Shown one piece after another: positions 20,560-39,934 of a stretch of 64,000 nucleotides of DNA. A program made the position numbers and the translations under genes. Below the pieces are notes generated by a model, which saw only the letters and a list, made by a program, of their open reading frames with translations, was not told the DNA's origin and made no database searches. Position 1 is the first letter of the stretch. Each line of letters opens with the position of its first letter. Origin of the DNA: Protonemura montana (lineage: Eukaryota; Arthropoda; Insecta; Plecoptera; Nemouridae); the NCBI GenBank assembly GCA_947568835.1, contig OX387611.1, positions 3,600,001 to 3,664,000 on the forward strand, given 5' to 3'.

Positions 20560-23500
20560 TAAATTTTATGTGATTTAGATGTGATACCGTCGTGGATTAA
20601 AATCAAGCATCACTTAAGGGATAAAAGCACAGAGTTAATTTTTGATAGGACCAGTAAAGCGTTGTTACGGAAAAGCGTTCAAGACGCAAGAAAGAAAATT
20701 TGGGTTTGTAACGAACAAATCTATTTCTGCAGATCAAAGGTAAACCTCTGAAGAAGTAACAAGTATATGTCACGAAACGTCAGGAAATTCAGTAGCCCTT
20801 TACTTAGCATTCAAAACCCATTTCAAACAGTTTTTCTTAAGTTTATTTTATGTGTTATTTATCTGTATGATGCTTTCTATGACAATTATTTGCTTACTGA
20901 AATAAAGAAAATTATTATTATTATTATTGAAAAGCGACTGGAGAATACAGGGACTGTTTTTTTGGTGTAATACACTACGGTTTAGCCCATGGGAAGCACA
21001 ACGTTACTATTTGCCGGCTAGATTGCTCAGCAGAAATTTTAACACTAGCACTGGCCCTCTGAATACACCTACAAACCCAACTGTAAAATTCAGTAACCTT
21101 ACTACAGTCGCGTTAGCCTTACCTTACCACAGCCTGGTGGACTCTGACGTCACTAACTACATGTTGGCAACTTTAGAATGCAAAATAATGCCAGTCTTCA
21201 CCGGGGAGTTTTAAAATTAACCAGGAAATTATGATCAAACAATGCATCTCGCATTTAAATTCTTTTGTGAATTGATCAGTTTATTTACGGGAAACTAAAT
21301 CCATTGAAAAATAAGAACTTAAATGCAAAACTAAAAGTCCTAATGACTTCTGCTAAATAACTACCGTAAACTAGCGGATTTTAGCAATGGCTGCCAAAGA
21401 GCGGTTTGCAAGCTTGGTTTCCTGCCGAAACCTGATAAAAGTTAAAAGTAATCCAAAATATATTAATTTGAACTTTGGTTGATTAATATTTATTGTTTTT
21501 CATTAAATATTTTGTTTTCCTGAAATTATTAAATGTTTCAACCAAAGAAAAACATTATTTTGTTGCTTTTAAATCGGATAGCTAACAGTAGCATCATGGT
21601 GTCATGTTTTCTAGGTTGATATGAGAATCCCAGAAAGTAGCAAACTCAAATTAATCCAAGTGCATCAAGTAAACTAAGCTAGGTTCTAGTTTTGCTACTT
21701 GAGCTTCCTTTATCGCTAGACCTAATACCAAGCCATCACTTAGCTTATTTACCGATATTTATGAGAGCTTCATATTTCCATTCGTAATTAGCTCGAGTAA
21801 ATAACTATAAAATTACATTTTTGGTGACAATTCTATTGAGAAATGCATTCCATAGTTTCAGTGTATGAGCAAAGAAAGGAGTGCATGGCTGTATATTGAA
21901 TAAAAGAACAATGAAGTGCCTGGTTAACGGATTGTCTTGATTGGCTAAATTAAGTAGCTTTGCTTACCTTTATTATAATTAATAGAATTGAACTACCTAG
22001 GGGCCTAAATAGGCTAGCCTTGAAGAAATAACAGGTACAAGTTACGAAACGTTGGGAAATTTAGTTGTTCTTCACTTAGCATTGAAAACCCAGTTGAAAT
22101 AGTTTTTGTTCGTAGTGTATCTTTTTTGAACATTGGTGTTTCATTTTTGTAATAATTTTTGGGGAAAATTAAATGCTTTTATTACATTTTTCACAACTGA
22201 ACAACTTTAATATGTAACGAGCATTATTTTATTGATTTCAGATGCTTGTTTCCATGCAATATAAATGGTTTGCATGTATTACTTCAAATTTCGTGAATTT
22301 CTGCATCACAAAGTATAAGTTTATGTATCATTTTTACCGCGTTTGACCCTATCTCTAAATTTTTTTTAAACTTTTGTGCTCCTTACATTGTTGAACAATA
22401 CTAGTATTGTGGTACCCACTTTCTTCAAAAGGTTAAATCGTTCTACATTATTTGGACCATCTATTCTACTCGTAACTTCCACCTAGGCTGGTGTTTTGGC
22501 ACGAGCTGTAAAGATTTTGCGTAGAAAGCTTTCAAATGAGTTGTGACTCATATTTAGTAACTACCACAAACGAATGCTACAAACTTTGGAAATGCCGAAA
22601 GCTAATAACGACAAAAACCCTCTCAAAAATGTGTTTCTTATTCGATGATCTAACTCTAGTCACTACTTTTGCCAGGACAATACGAGCAAAATGAGCATAA
22701 GAGTTATTTATGAATATAGTAGTAGCACTCAATAAATAAAAATTCTCACGAAAGTTGTTTGCCGGCTATGAAACTGGTTTGTAACAAATTCAAAGTGTTC
22801 AGTACAATTGGCTATCGTTTAACGACAAAAACACACACACTTTTTTGCCACCTACAGATCTAGCTTCACCAACTTCAGGACTAGTGTCAAGGCTATCAAA
22901 CACTCTGGTGTATGGATCTAGAACTTGTTTTAAAATAACAAAGAACACTGAACCTAGGTAGGACATATATAATTATTGCCAATGAATCGGGGGATGGTAG
23001 AATTATATTTTAGATACATTAAATACCTGTTGATTCTATTATAATTACTTGTGATTTGCATGATTTTCCGTTATTAGTAACAGTGCGCCTTTTTCAGACC
23101 CATCTAACGGGTATTCAACTTCTGGCCCACTAGAGCAACAGCCACAAAAGCTGGGGGCTGTGAGATGATTCCCAAAATTGGAATACGTTTTTAAGGAATC
23201 ATTGAAGTACTAGAGATGATTAATTGCCCTGCTTAGAAACTAGTAAGCATAAGGAAGTTAGAAAGTAATTTACAAGCGTACTAGAAACTACTTATGTCAC
23301 CAGGTCTCAGAACAAATAAAGCTAGAAGCTACTGAGCTAGATCTAAAATCTTGTTAGGATCATGTAAAACTACATATAACCATGTCAACAGGCTTAAGCA
23401 GAATCTCATTTATTTGTTTTGTAAATAGATTTATAAGCAATGTTTGAATCAAAAGTGATGGGAAGATGCCATTTGTTTGCAGATGAAAGCTACTCTTCAG

Positions 23501-24250
23501 CTCAGTATGTTCCTAAATTCAAAGAGAAGAACTGATTCACAGATCAAGACATAAAAAAATCCTTTGGTTCAAGAGTCAATTTGATTGTGATTAGCGTATC
23601 TGATTAGATGGGGGGGTTCCGACCCTAGTACAATTCTTTCAATGCAACTCTTATTGGTTTTCCATCAGATGGCCCCTCGCTCAAATCTCCTCAACATCAA
23701 TTAGGAGCTAGGCTTGACAAAACAATGTCGTGCCTAGCCTGATTGGCGATCATCATTTGGAACCGTTGGTAGTTGACTTAACGTGCGAGTTTATTAATTA
23801 TTATGTAGTTATCGCTAATTAAAAACAGATGGGGAGCTTTAAATTTTTCTATATACATGTTTACTTAACATTGGAACGACATTATATTGTATTTTTTTCA
23901 CAAAAACGTATCAATTGCTATTCAAATACTTTGCCGAAAGCCGATCTGAACATAACCTAGATCTCAATTTTAATAGCAGACGAGTGACAAGTTTATCAAG
24001 TTCCCACGAAGCCGAAAGTGGGGTAATTACAATATAAATTGTAAAAACTATAAATCGCAAGCTATGCATTACTTGAAAATGTTGTAAATAAAAATAAACA
24101 AATTATCTTCCTGGTCAACGCCTTGAAAAACCCAGGCGTCAGCCATTTTTGTCCACATAGGTCGTCTCCCGAAAAAGTCGTAGTTTCCTGGATTCAGGCA
24201 ACTATTGGGGCAGGGAAGCAAACATAATTCTAGGAAATAAAATTTTGTAC
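20560..24250. other. Probable first intron of CDK12, few features
   Basis: AT-rich. Half copies of foldback MITE D lie at 20740-20842 and 22021-22112. The 3' end of a LINE-like element may lie at 20840-20935 (AAATAAAGAAAATTATTATT). The rest shows no gene, RNA or array that I can support. Confidence 0.5.
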
Positions 24251-24254
24251 TCAC

Positions 24255-24400
24255 CCTGTTAAAATACACTCGCAAATCATCGGCGAAACACACATTCACT
24301 TCACAGAATTATGATGCACTACCGCTTGAGAGCGATCGCAGTCCGAAACGTAGCGACGTGTTATTCCTTGTCGGTTTTAAGCGTTTCCTTCGCTTCCAGC
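24255..24400 (-). other. Probable non-coding first exon and promoter of the CDK12 gene
   Basis: The CDK12 start codon sits eight bases inside an exon whose acceptor (TTGCAG) ends at 20412, so a 5' untranslated exon must lie upstream. The best candidate is here: on the minus strand AACAGG is followed by GTGAGTAC at 24254. The region up to about 24600 is more GC-rich than its surroundings and could hold the promoter. This would make the first intron about 3.8 kb. Inference from the splice site only; the upstream limit is a guess. Confidence 0.4.
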
Positions 24401-25087
24401 TGAATATGAATATGCAACTATAATAGTTTGAGGTGTTTTGAAGTTTATTTCATTATCATCGTGCCTCGATGCAGCGTTAATTCATAGGATTAAGTGGATT
24501 CGGAAGTATCCAACATCATGACCGGGATTGACGACGTCGCCATTACTTCGTTCGTTGGACGTCTGACGTCACATTGCAGACGGCCGTTCACACGATAAAG
24601 CGATGTTGCCAGAAATCTTGTTTATCGTTAAAATCGGTCGCTTTTATGGATGAGCAAAGGGTTCGATTCTTGGAGGGTGCATTTGGACCAATTTGGTCCC
24701 TGTCGGCTGTCACCTTACAGAATTAAGACTCTCATTAAGTGTACTTAGTAAGATTTAAGACCATTCACAACTGAAGAAGCTCGCAACTGATTAAAATAGC
24801 CAATTGAGATTAAAGTGTAAAATAAATAATTGTCTAAATCTTCTGTCACCAACAATTGCCGAATATTAGCAATTCAAACAAAACAGAACCTAAAACCTTA
24901 TCTCCTACCAAACAAGAAACTCAATAAACAAAGGAAAGAAAAAAGAACAAAATTTACATTCTGCTCTAAAATATGCAATGTCATTGGTTAATGAAATTCG
25001 ATCAGTTGTAGATGATTGATTTAACTTGTCGATTGGTTCTTTGTAACCTTTTCGTTGGAATCAGTTAATGAAAGGGTAATGATTAGT

Positions 25088-25632
25088 ATGATTGTGGACA
25101 TTACCTAGCCTAGAAGGGAGGAGGGGAAACCCAGTGCCGGCACGTAGCCTACTCCTGTCAAAGACCGAGGGGACCACCGGCTTAACGTTCCTTCCGAAGG
25201 ACGGTACAACGCGAACCACAGGATTCCTCCACAAATGCATGCTGTCGAGAGGTTGATAAGCAAGGCGAGTGAAGTTGCTGTACTAACTTTCATCCCTCCA
25301 ACCTCTCTCCCGAACAGAACTGGTCATGTGTATGATGGTCACCCATCCAATACCTGACCCAGCGCAGTGTTGCTTAACTTTCATCCCTCCAACCTCTCTC
25401 CCGAACAGAACTGGTCATGTGTATGATAGTCACCCATCCAATACCTGACCCAGCGCAGTGTTGCTTAACTTTCATCCCTCCAACCTCTCTCCCGAACAGA
25501 ACTGGTCATGTGTATGATGGTCACCCATCCAATACCTGACCCAGCGCAGTGTTGCTTAACTTTCATCCCTCCAACCTGTCTCCCAAACAGAACTGGTCAT
25601 GTGTATGATGGTCACCCATCCAATACCTCACC
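25088..25632 (-). mobile_element. 5S-derived SINE, body plus four 91-bp units
   Basis: Body (GGACCACCGGCTTAACGTTC on plus) and four internal units at 25288-25632. It lies between CDK12 and PSMC5, about 70 bp from the PSMC5 polyadenylation signal. Confidence 0.8.
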
Positions 25633-25703
25633 TAATGTAGACTGTTTAAAAGTCTTTGAATTCTTGTAAAAAACAACGCAGAGCCTAAATTAGATTGAAA
25701 GTG

Positions 25704-25709
25704 TTTATT
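25704..25709 (-). terminator. PSMC5 polyadenylation signal
   Basis: AATAAA on the minus strand, about 50 bases after the PSMC5 stop codon. Confidence 0.7.
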
Positions 25710-25758
25710 AATACAATTAAAGACAAGAGCGCTTAGCTTTTACGACCCATTTAATTCT

Positions 25759-31895
<6,137 letters not shown>

Positions 31896-32003
31896 TGTGA
31901 ATGACTTTTGTCTCCGGTTTTGGGGATAAGAGGCGAATACCAACTAACGAAAACAAATATTACTAACAATAAACAAGTACCACACAATGACATTTACAAT
32001 TTT

Positions 32004-32009
32004 TTTATT
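32004..32009 (-). terminator. Probable MRPS21 polyadenylation signal
   Basis: AATAAA on the minus strand, about 180 bases after the MRPS21 stop and just upstream of the PSMC5 start. The two genes are almost contiguous. Confidence 0.5.
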
Positions 32010-32185
32010 TACTCATTAAATTAATACAACACATATCCATTAAAATCTACGATGTATTTTTTTTCTACAGATCACTTAAAAATCAGCATTTACTTGGCCA
32101 TTTACACAAGCCAAAGCCTTTATAAGGCGTTTAAACAGGAAATTGGCCCCGGCATATGCAGGAGTGTTTGTAAGCAGGTCAATAA

Positions 32186-32455
32186 TCACATGCAGCCAGG
32201 AAAAGGATCAACTCGGTTCTTCCTGAGCACGAACTGTATCTTCCTGTCCATGTCTTCATTGTAGATCGCCTTACATTTCTCGTAGTTGATGCGTCTTCGA
32301 GTTTGGAACGGCTTCTCGAAGAATCGGGTATGTCGGAACTGATCGAAGATTCCTTCGCGGCCCAAGATTCTGTTGAGAAGTCTGCAGGCTTCTTCTACAT
32401 TTTTGTTTCTCACGAGTACAGTGCGGGCGATGAAAGGCACGTGTCTTGATGTCAT
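32186..32455 (-). CDS. MRPS21: Mitochondrial small-subunit ribosomal protein bS21m
   Basis: Component of the 28S subunit of the mitochondrial ribosome. The 89-residue frame is uninterrupted, close to the 87 residues of the human protein. Recognisable segments are HVPFIARTVLVRN at the start, LNRILGREGI, RTRRFFEKP-like RFFEKPFQTRRRINYEKC, and the end RKIQFVLRKNRVDPFPGC. The start ATG at 32455 gives the family's usual N-terminus. It is head-to-head with the gene starting at 32672. Its 3' end lies about 290 bp from the PSMC5 start, and an AATAAA at 32004-32009 leaves only about 110 bp between the two transcripts. Confidence 0.93.
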   Translation of the reverse strand: MTSRHVPFIARTVLVRNKNVEEACRLLNRILGREGIFDQFRHTRFFEKPFQTRRRINYEKCKAIYNEDMDRKIQFVLRKNRVDPFPGCM

Positions 32456-32671
32456 TTTAAAATTTAACTTGGTATTTTATAACTCTTTATGTGTAATATT
32501 GTTGTTATGCCTCAAACCCAAACACCCATGCTCGGAAATCAGCTGTACGAATTACTTTTTGTTGTGTTGGCTAAACTGTGATTTCAAAATACAACACGAA
32601 AATAGAACCAAGCTTCGTTTTTCACATTTTTGTTCCCAAAATATATTTTTTCAAGAGCTGTGGTCTTAGAG
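32456..32671. promoter_or_regulatory. Shared promoter between MRPS21 and the 1600-residue gene
   Basis: Only 216 bp separate the two divergent start codons. No TATA box is evident. The spacing implies a bidirectional promoter; this is inferred from layout, not from a motif. Confidence 0.5.
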
Positions 32672-35600
32672 ATGGACTCTCCAAAGTCAAAGATATCTTT
32701 GGGTTGTAATAAAAAATCAATACAAATCGAATCAGGCTCCGACTCTGATAAAACATACTATAATGGACCTCCACTGATGACTGCTGCAAAAGAAATCGTT
32801 GCAAATATTGCAATTTCAAATGATATCTCATATCAAGATCACTTGTTGAGATTTACCACAAACACCAATGTAGAATGTACAAGTTCAATTGATACACAAA
32901 TTGTTCAGAAGCAATGGAGCGAACCTAGATCATCTCGACAAGAGAATCAGGCATCTAGTTTTGGATTGGGCCGGCGCTTGTCGTGGAAAGATCCAATTGC
33001 CAGCTTTTCTCAAAGAAGTTCAGAACGTTTGCGTAAAGAATCACCCAGAGAAAATATCAAAGACACACATCTAGTAAGTGGTTGACTGATTTTTATTGTA
33101 AGCCAAATATTTCTGTAGTATTTTCGTAAGACCCAAAGTACTAAACTTAGCTTTTCCACAAGCAATTTTGCATATAACTACTTTTATCTTGGCTTCAGCT
33201 GGTTTAAACTCGAAATCTGTCAGAACTGAGAAGAAAGAGCAAAAATGGAAACTGAAAAACTTGCCATTTGTTTCTGATCTCTGAACCAAGTTAATAGAAA
33301 TCCAAATCGAATTCCACATTAATTAGCAAATTAAATTGTCAATACTAAGGTAAGAATAGTCGTAAAAAAAGTATGCATTTTTTCTGTTTGCTAGATTAAG
33401 TTGAAAACCTGGCTGTTCAAGACTGACTCTAGGTTAACAATGTCGTTGCTCTCTGGGGGACAACCTTTAAGTTGCGACGAAGCCGAGTCGGTGCTCAAAA
33501 AGACAAAGCAATGCTTGCAGCAATTTGCAGAACTGAAGCAAGGCACAGAAGATCTGATGCAGGAGGCACAGTTTGTAGCAGAGAAGATCATCAGGCGTGT
33601 TACCATGAAAATAAGGTAAATCGAAGACGTTTCGTGAGTATACAGTTTGCGTTTATACTTTAGAATTGCCGTCACATAAATTGTTCAGCCCTGATTTAGT
33701 TCAACTGCACGATATATTGCGGGACGGGGATTATCGCAAGGTTTTCTTTAGGCATTCCCCTTGCCTTCAAGTACGTGGTGTCGTCCTAAACGTGGTTCAA
33801 CATCGAACAACGACCAATCATTTTTCACTTTTACAGAAACCCACCTTTACATCATAGAAATACTCTGATGAACACAAACTTGGTATTTTTTTTCCTGTAA
33901 TTTTGATCGCCTTTATTTTGTCGCTAATTGATGTAAACTATTTTACACATAATCATGACTCGATTGTCATATATCCACAGTTTTATTTATGATATTGGAG
34001 TACACATTTTGCAGATTCGATGCTGTAAGAAATCATGAATATCTTATGCATAAATATATCAGGATTAAATAGTTTGCAACAAAAAAATATATAAGGAAGT
34101 GTAATAATATATATATTTTTTTTAATGCTCGTATTGGTCAACTTGGTGCTTTCTATTGATACAATTTCTCAAAGATGTACATTATTTGTGAGATTTTTAA
34201 ATAATTAAGCTTCCTTGTTTCAATGTTTCTAGGGATCAGCATTGCTACGATAACAGCGCTCAATGCCCCAATCGTTCCTCGTTAGAGAAATCATCGCGAA
34301 ACACCAAAGATTCTGTTGTTGAATCCTTCGTACACCAAACGAATATCAACGAACCAATCGCGACGCAGTACACATTCGAGGACGACAAGAAAACTCAAAA
34401 ACAAACAAAAGCCAAAAGATTTACTCCGTCACAAAATCGTTTCGAAATCAAAACGAACCGCAAACGAAAGCAGCCGCGTTTAGACTACGATTCAGATTAC
34501 TTGCCGCCGCAGAGAATAATGAAGCAGATCAAAATACAGCCAAGAAATAAAACACGGCGGACTTTAGCGGCATCGCAGGTTAGTTTCAGTGAAACGAGTT
34601 TACGATCGCAAGGCAACGTAAAGTTACAAGAGTTGAGAGAATCGGCCGCGTCCCCGTCCCTGTTGGAAATGCAGGGGACGATGCAGTTGACGGAAAGAGG
34701 AAACGAATGGGAAACTCGGTCAAAAATGCAAAATCTGATTGTAACGGGAACAGATATAGAAAATCCCGTAAGAAATCTCTCGTTTGAACGAACCAGTGAC
34801 ATGTTTCAAGGTTGCTATGACAGCGTCGTGGTTAACGGCGGCAAGTCGGACGACGAATTTGGGGCGAGAGAACGAAAATTTGAATCGGTTTCATCGGAAA
34901 TACCTGGAGAGACAAGAAAAATCGGAGATTTTGAGATTGCTACGAAATCGACAACGGACACCAACGATGAGGTTATGGTCTTGACGCGTGTGGCTGGCGA
35001 AACGGTAGAAATCGGCGAGGAAATCGAGGGAAATTCGGAAAGTTTGGCTTACGATTCAGGAAATGGGGCCGACAGGAAGATGAAAGCGGAAAGTACGTCT
35101 TCAGCGAATTTCGTGCGAGAGGATTTCAGTTCGGAAATCATCGAAGATACTTCGCCTGTCGAGTTGGAAAGCTTTAAGAAGCTGGGAAAAAAAGTGAAGA
35201 GCTTTCAAAAGAAAAGAGCGGACTCTCCGCTGCCAATAGTCGGGGAAAACGTGACCAGTCTGCCGTTCCCTATCGTGACCGAGGATATTTCAACGACGGA
35301 CTCGTCGTTTCGGAAAAATGCTTTCGAAGAAACTTTGTTTAAAGACAGGAAATGTTCGGCTTTGATAGTTCGTAAGCCGACCTCAAAAGTTGAGTCCAAG
35401 CAAAAGTCGATTCCGAACGCAGATCAAATCGAAGAGAGCGGAGATTTCATTGATTATTTTACGACGGCAAAAGATATAAAAAATACTTTGCAGAAAACTG
35501 CCGAGCTCGTGTCACCCAAGTCTTGCGAAGACTTCGTATCGTTTGAAGTGAAAGAAGACGCAGAGCCGTCGAAACCGTTTGCAATAAGTTGCAGACATAT

Positions 35601-38600
35601 TTTGACCGGCAAAAACGTTTCAATTGAAAGTGACCGGGAATTGGAAACGGATCGTTCGACATTTCAAAAACGATCGGAAGACTTAAAAGTTTTGCCCATC
35701 GCAGAAAGACTCGACGACGACCGATGGCATTTGCTCGAAACTTATTACAAGATCCAGAAAAAAATGAGAGAGAACGCCGTTATTAAGCAAACGAACGATC
35801 GACCATTCACGCAAACGTTGGCGGAAAACATTGGAACCTTCGGACAAAATACCACGGCCATCGAACACAGCCGTTCGTTGTCCTTATTTCAAGACGTGTC
35901 AGGGCCGAACCTGGATTTCTCAGCGAAGAAAACGTCTTCGAAAGCCGTCGGAAATTCGATGACGGTAATCGACGATAATCTTTTAAAGTTAAGACCGACG
36001 TATAAAGACACCCTGGAAAACTGCAGCACAATCAGCAACTCAGACAATACATTTCCAGATGTTTTAACTGTAAACGCTAAACGTGAACAAACTTTGACGC
36101 AGTTGTTGACGGAAGACAGTCAAGTTCTGACCGACACGCAATTAGTTGCAAAATTAGTTGCTTTATCAGCAATAAAATCAACAAATCGGGTCAACTGTGA
36201 CTCAGATTCAATAAGCCAAGCTAATAACACGCGGTCCTATAATAATTTTGCGAAACCAGCAATAAATTACGTTGAATCTGATCTTTTAACTCAGTCGATG
36301 CTTAAAGACAGCCAAGAGTTGATAGGCACTCAACTGGGTAAAGAACTGAACGAACAGGACAAAAAAAAACAAGAAAATTGTAATAAATCCCATCCTGATT
36401 CCGTAAAACTCGCTAAAAATTGCATGAGAAGCGTAAACGACGACCGATCTGTGACACAATCGATGCTTGAAGACGGCCAAGAAATCCCGTTGTTCGCAGA
36501 GAAAATAAAGAAAGCTCCGTTCACGAACTTGGGAACGATTCCCAAAGTTTCTGCGCCGCGACTCAAAAGAAAATCTCTGGAATCGGCAGAAAGTTCGGTG
36601 AGAATAAATTCTGCGGCGTTGGACATCTTCGAGCTTAAATCAAAGTCGCCAAGGGCAGCGGAAAAGTTTAATTTTCGAGGCAAAAATTTGGAAAGTCAAG
36701 AATGTGATAAAAGCGAGTTACTTCAGAAAGAATTAGATTGTTTTGTCAGCGAAATTATTAATGAAGGTCGATTCGGCTTAGAAAACATCGCAGTTCAAGG
36801 GACAAAAGATTCTTTGCAAGCTTTTGATAAAGATGTAAAATCAGAAGCTTTTGGAAAAGCATTTCTACCAAATTTCTCTCCGAGCAAAGTTGACTTTGGA
36901 AAAACAAAAAATCTGAGGACACAAAGCGAACTCGCGTTCATTTGGCCGCAAAATCCAAAGAAGCAAGAAAAAGAGCAATTTTTTAAAAACTCTTTCGCCG
37001 AAACTAAAAAATTGTCAGCGGAAATACCATCGTTGAATTCTAAACGTAATTTTGTGTCTTGTCTCGATCAGATTGCTGAGAGATCGCAGACCATGCTTCG
37101 AGATTCAAGACAAACTCCATCGAAAGAATCGGATCAACGTAAAGAGTTGGTTTCACACAAACTTCTGTCGAACAATGCAAACCAATCGAAGAAAGAATCC
37201 GTAAAAACATCACAGAAAAAAAAGTCAATTCCGAAAAATTTGCAAATCGATATCGAGTTCAGGCCAGAACTTGACAAAATCACGAGGCACGATTTGAGCA
37301 ACGTTTCTCAAACAATGAGCCGGCTCGAAGATTTGATTCCTGTTAGCAGCATAAATTTTAGCGAAAACGAAAGCACTTTAAAAAATCCACTTCCCAAAAA
37401 CCAGTTTAACATACAAAGCGTTCCGGGTTTGACGGCAATCGACGTGGAACTGCGTCAAGTGCAGTCGACGAAAACATCGCCGAATCATAACCTAGAAATG
37501 GAGCAACGAAACAAGGCAGAAAATGTTTGCGAGAAGCAAGCGGCGACGAAACGATACCAGTATTTCGCCAGAACACCGACGGAAGAAAACGCTGCTAGGA
37601 AATTGCAACCCCACGGAAATGCGGTTGGAGATTGGCCGGGCTTTGAAGGCATGGCTTCGTGGCAAGGTTTTGAAAGTTTCAATTCACTTTCTAATCGGTT
37701 TCAAAGAACTGAAGACGCTAAAAATTCGCGGAACGTAGAACAGTCGGAGATTAGATGGCAAAATTTTACCAGTCGCCCGATTTCTGCAAATTTAAACGAG
37801 TTTCGCATGAAAAATGTGTTTTTGGATCAGATTCGAGGTCCAAAAATCGGGTTAACTGAAACCAAGAACAAAGAATTGACTCAAAGCTTGCCAGCTCAAG
37901 ATGATTTCCAAGTTGGTCAACAATTTTCTTCTGGTAAAAATCATTCGCAAGCCCAATCCGATTCGACTGATTCGATAAAATCGACCATAAACCAAGACGT
38001 CCTGAAAGCGAAACAAGCGAAATGCTCTGAAACATTTGATTCATTGATTGTAAAAATGTTGGACTACAAAAACGTAGCAAATTGTAGAGCGAGCGAGAGC
38101 CAGGATTCTGTTTGTGCCGAGATTCTAACAAAACAAACGCAGCTCCAACAAAACATCGATAAAACATCTGTAGCTAAAATAACTGTCAGGTAAGATTTTT
38201 TAAAAATCATTTAACAATAAATCATTTAAAAGCCCAAAAATTATTTAGATAACAAACGACAGAAGATTTTAAATCATTTGACGAGGATTTATCGATCCTA
38301 TTTGTTTTTGAGAATCCAGGAAACAATATACTTTTTTAATTCTTTAATAATGATTGGTAAAAACTGTTACTGCAACTAAAAAAAAATCTCTTTTAGTGCA
38401 AATTTTCTGGAAAAATCAGTTCTTAAAATAATACATATAAAAACATGATACAATTAATAAGGAATGCTTCTCAAAATGGCTGCCTTGAGTATTTTTTATG
38501 TGTAGTTTGGTAGTTTGAACAGATTGAAGAAATTTAAGATCCACAGCTGCTACAAGAACTTGGATATTTTTTCTGTAAAAAACAACAAAAAAACGTCTTG

Positions 38601-39024
38601 AACATGCTCTTTTACAACGCGTGTACCTAAAAGACGAAATCATATTTTTGTTTTTGAAAAGCGTCAATCTGTTGCCTAGTTTTTGTTTCGTCGCGATCGA
38701 ACAAGTGGTTTGACCGATTAGTTGTATCCAGTAAACCTAGATATAGATTTAATGTTTGATAAAGCATAAAGCAAGCTTTTTTTGTTTGGAATGATTTTCA
38801 GTTTTCTGCCCGAACCTCTTTTCCCAACAAATCTCGAGCCGGCTCGTGCTGCGGAGAGAAACGCGATTTTGAGCCCGAAATACGTGCGAACTCAATCAGC
38901 TCAAGATTTTGCACCGAGGGACGAAGAAATCGCGGATTTCTCTCAAAAACCATTCACTTGGGAAAACATTCCGGATGAAATTCTCAAAGATTTAGAAGAT
39001 TCTTCAGAAGAAGATAATGCGTAG
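32672..39024 (+). CDS. Unrecognised 1600-residue SQ/TQ-rich protein
   Basis: I do not recognise this family. Four exons join in phase: 32672-33073, 33395-33615, 34233-38189 and 38802-39024, giving 1600 residues. Exon 1 starts MDSPKSKISLG; an in-frame ATG at 32630 is less likely. Exon 2 encodes a helical, coiled-coil-like stretch (about residues 150-205: DEAESVLKKTKQCLQQFAEL). The 3957-bp third exon is hydrophilic, Ser/Lys/Glu-rich and probably disordered, with a basic patch (KTNRKRKQPR). Near its middle are degenerate repeats of the type TQSMLKDSQEL, TQLLTEDSQVL, TQSMLEDGQE, SQTMLRDSRQ. The acidic C-terminus (WENIPDEILKDLEDSSEED) may be a conserved interaction motif. SQ/TQ clusters are typical of ATM/ATR targets, so a DNA-damage or meiotic role is possible but unproven. 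Codon use and the open frame argue that it is real. Confidence 0.82.
33616..34232. other. Intron 2 of the 1600-residue gene
   Basis: AT-rich; no repeat family or RNA seen. Intron 3 (38190-38801) is likewise featureless. Confidence 0.5.
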
Positions 39025-39255
39025 TATTAAGATCACTATGGTAATTATTGAAAGTAATTTACGAGTATGTTTATTGGTAAAGTAAAGAGGAGTATAAAAC
39101 TTACCGACAATGAGGGGCAGGTGGCGATTGTAGGAATTCTTTGTTGACGTTTCAGCCGTTGCCTTTATCACCGGAGAGAAGAGACTTTAAGAGAAGCGGT
39201 CTCTTCTTGTTTCAGTTTCCTTCGACCAAAGTCAATATCACAAAGACATCGATGT

Positions 39256-39261
39256 AATAAA
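39256..39261 (+). terminator. Possible polyadenylation signal of the 1600-residue gene
   Basis: AATAAA about 230 bases past the stop at 39024. It is the first good match on this strand. Confidence 0.4.
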
Positions 39262-39323
39262 AATTAAAGCATTGACATCAGAAAGTTTCAAGATCAAGAA
39301 AAAATAAGTAGGACGTGTGTGAA

Positions 39324-39930
39324 ATCTGATTTAAATTGCAAACGCTTGCAATGCACAAAGTATTTTTTATTAGGAACTCTATTAGCTCTCAAAAATTGAT
39401 GCCCAAACGGGGACTCAAACCCTGATCTCCACCTGTTGCGGGTGTTGCTCTAACCAATTGAGCTACTTGAACCCCGACCTCCACCTGTCGCTGGTGTTGC
39501 TCTAACCAACTGAGCTATATAAAGATCCGTCATTCTCATCAAATGCACTAAAATTGTCTCAACAAATTGTGTGTCCAAGTAGCTCAATTGGTTAGAGCAA
39601 CACCCGCGACGGGTGGAGATCGGGGTCCAAGTAGCTCAATTGGTTAGAGCAACACCCGCAACAGGTGGAGATCGGGGTCCAAGTAGCTCAATTGGTTAGA
39701 GCAACACCCGTGACAGGTGGAGATCGGGGTCCAAGAAGCTCAATTGGTTAGAGCAACACCTGCGACAGGTGGAGATCGGGGTCCAAGTAGCTCAATTGGT
39801 TAGAGCAACACCCGGGACAGGTGGAGATCGGGGTCCAAGTAGCTCAACTGGTTAGAGCAACACCCGCAACAGGTGGAGATCAGGGTTCCATTCCCCGTTT
39901 AGGCTTCAATTTTTGAGAGTTTTTAGTGTT
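39324..39930. repeat. Family T1 tRNA-like repeats with a six-copy 52-bp array
   Basis: An inverted head with an outer flank (39324-39520) is followed by about six forward 52-bp tRNA-half units (39572-39880) and the standard end TTTTTGAGAGTTTTTAGTGT. Intergenic. Confidence 0.85.
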
Positions 39931-39934
39931 CTTA

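Noticed and set aside
20927-21214. 95-codon plus-strand frame
   Set aside because: No similarity seen; AT-rich intron with a nearby mobile-element fragment.
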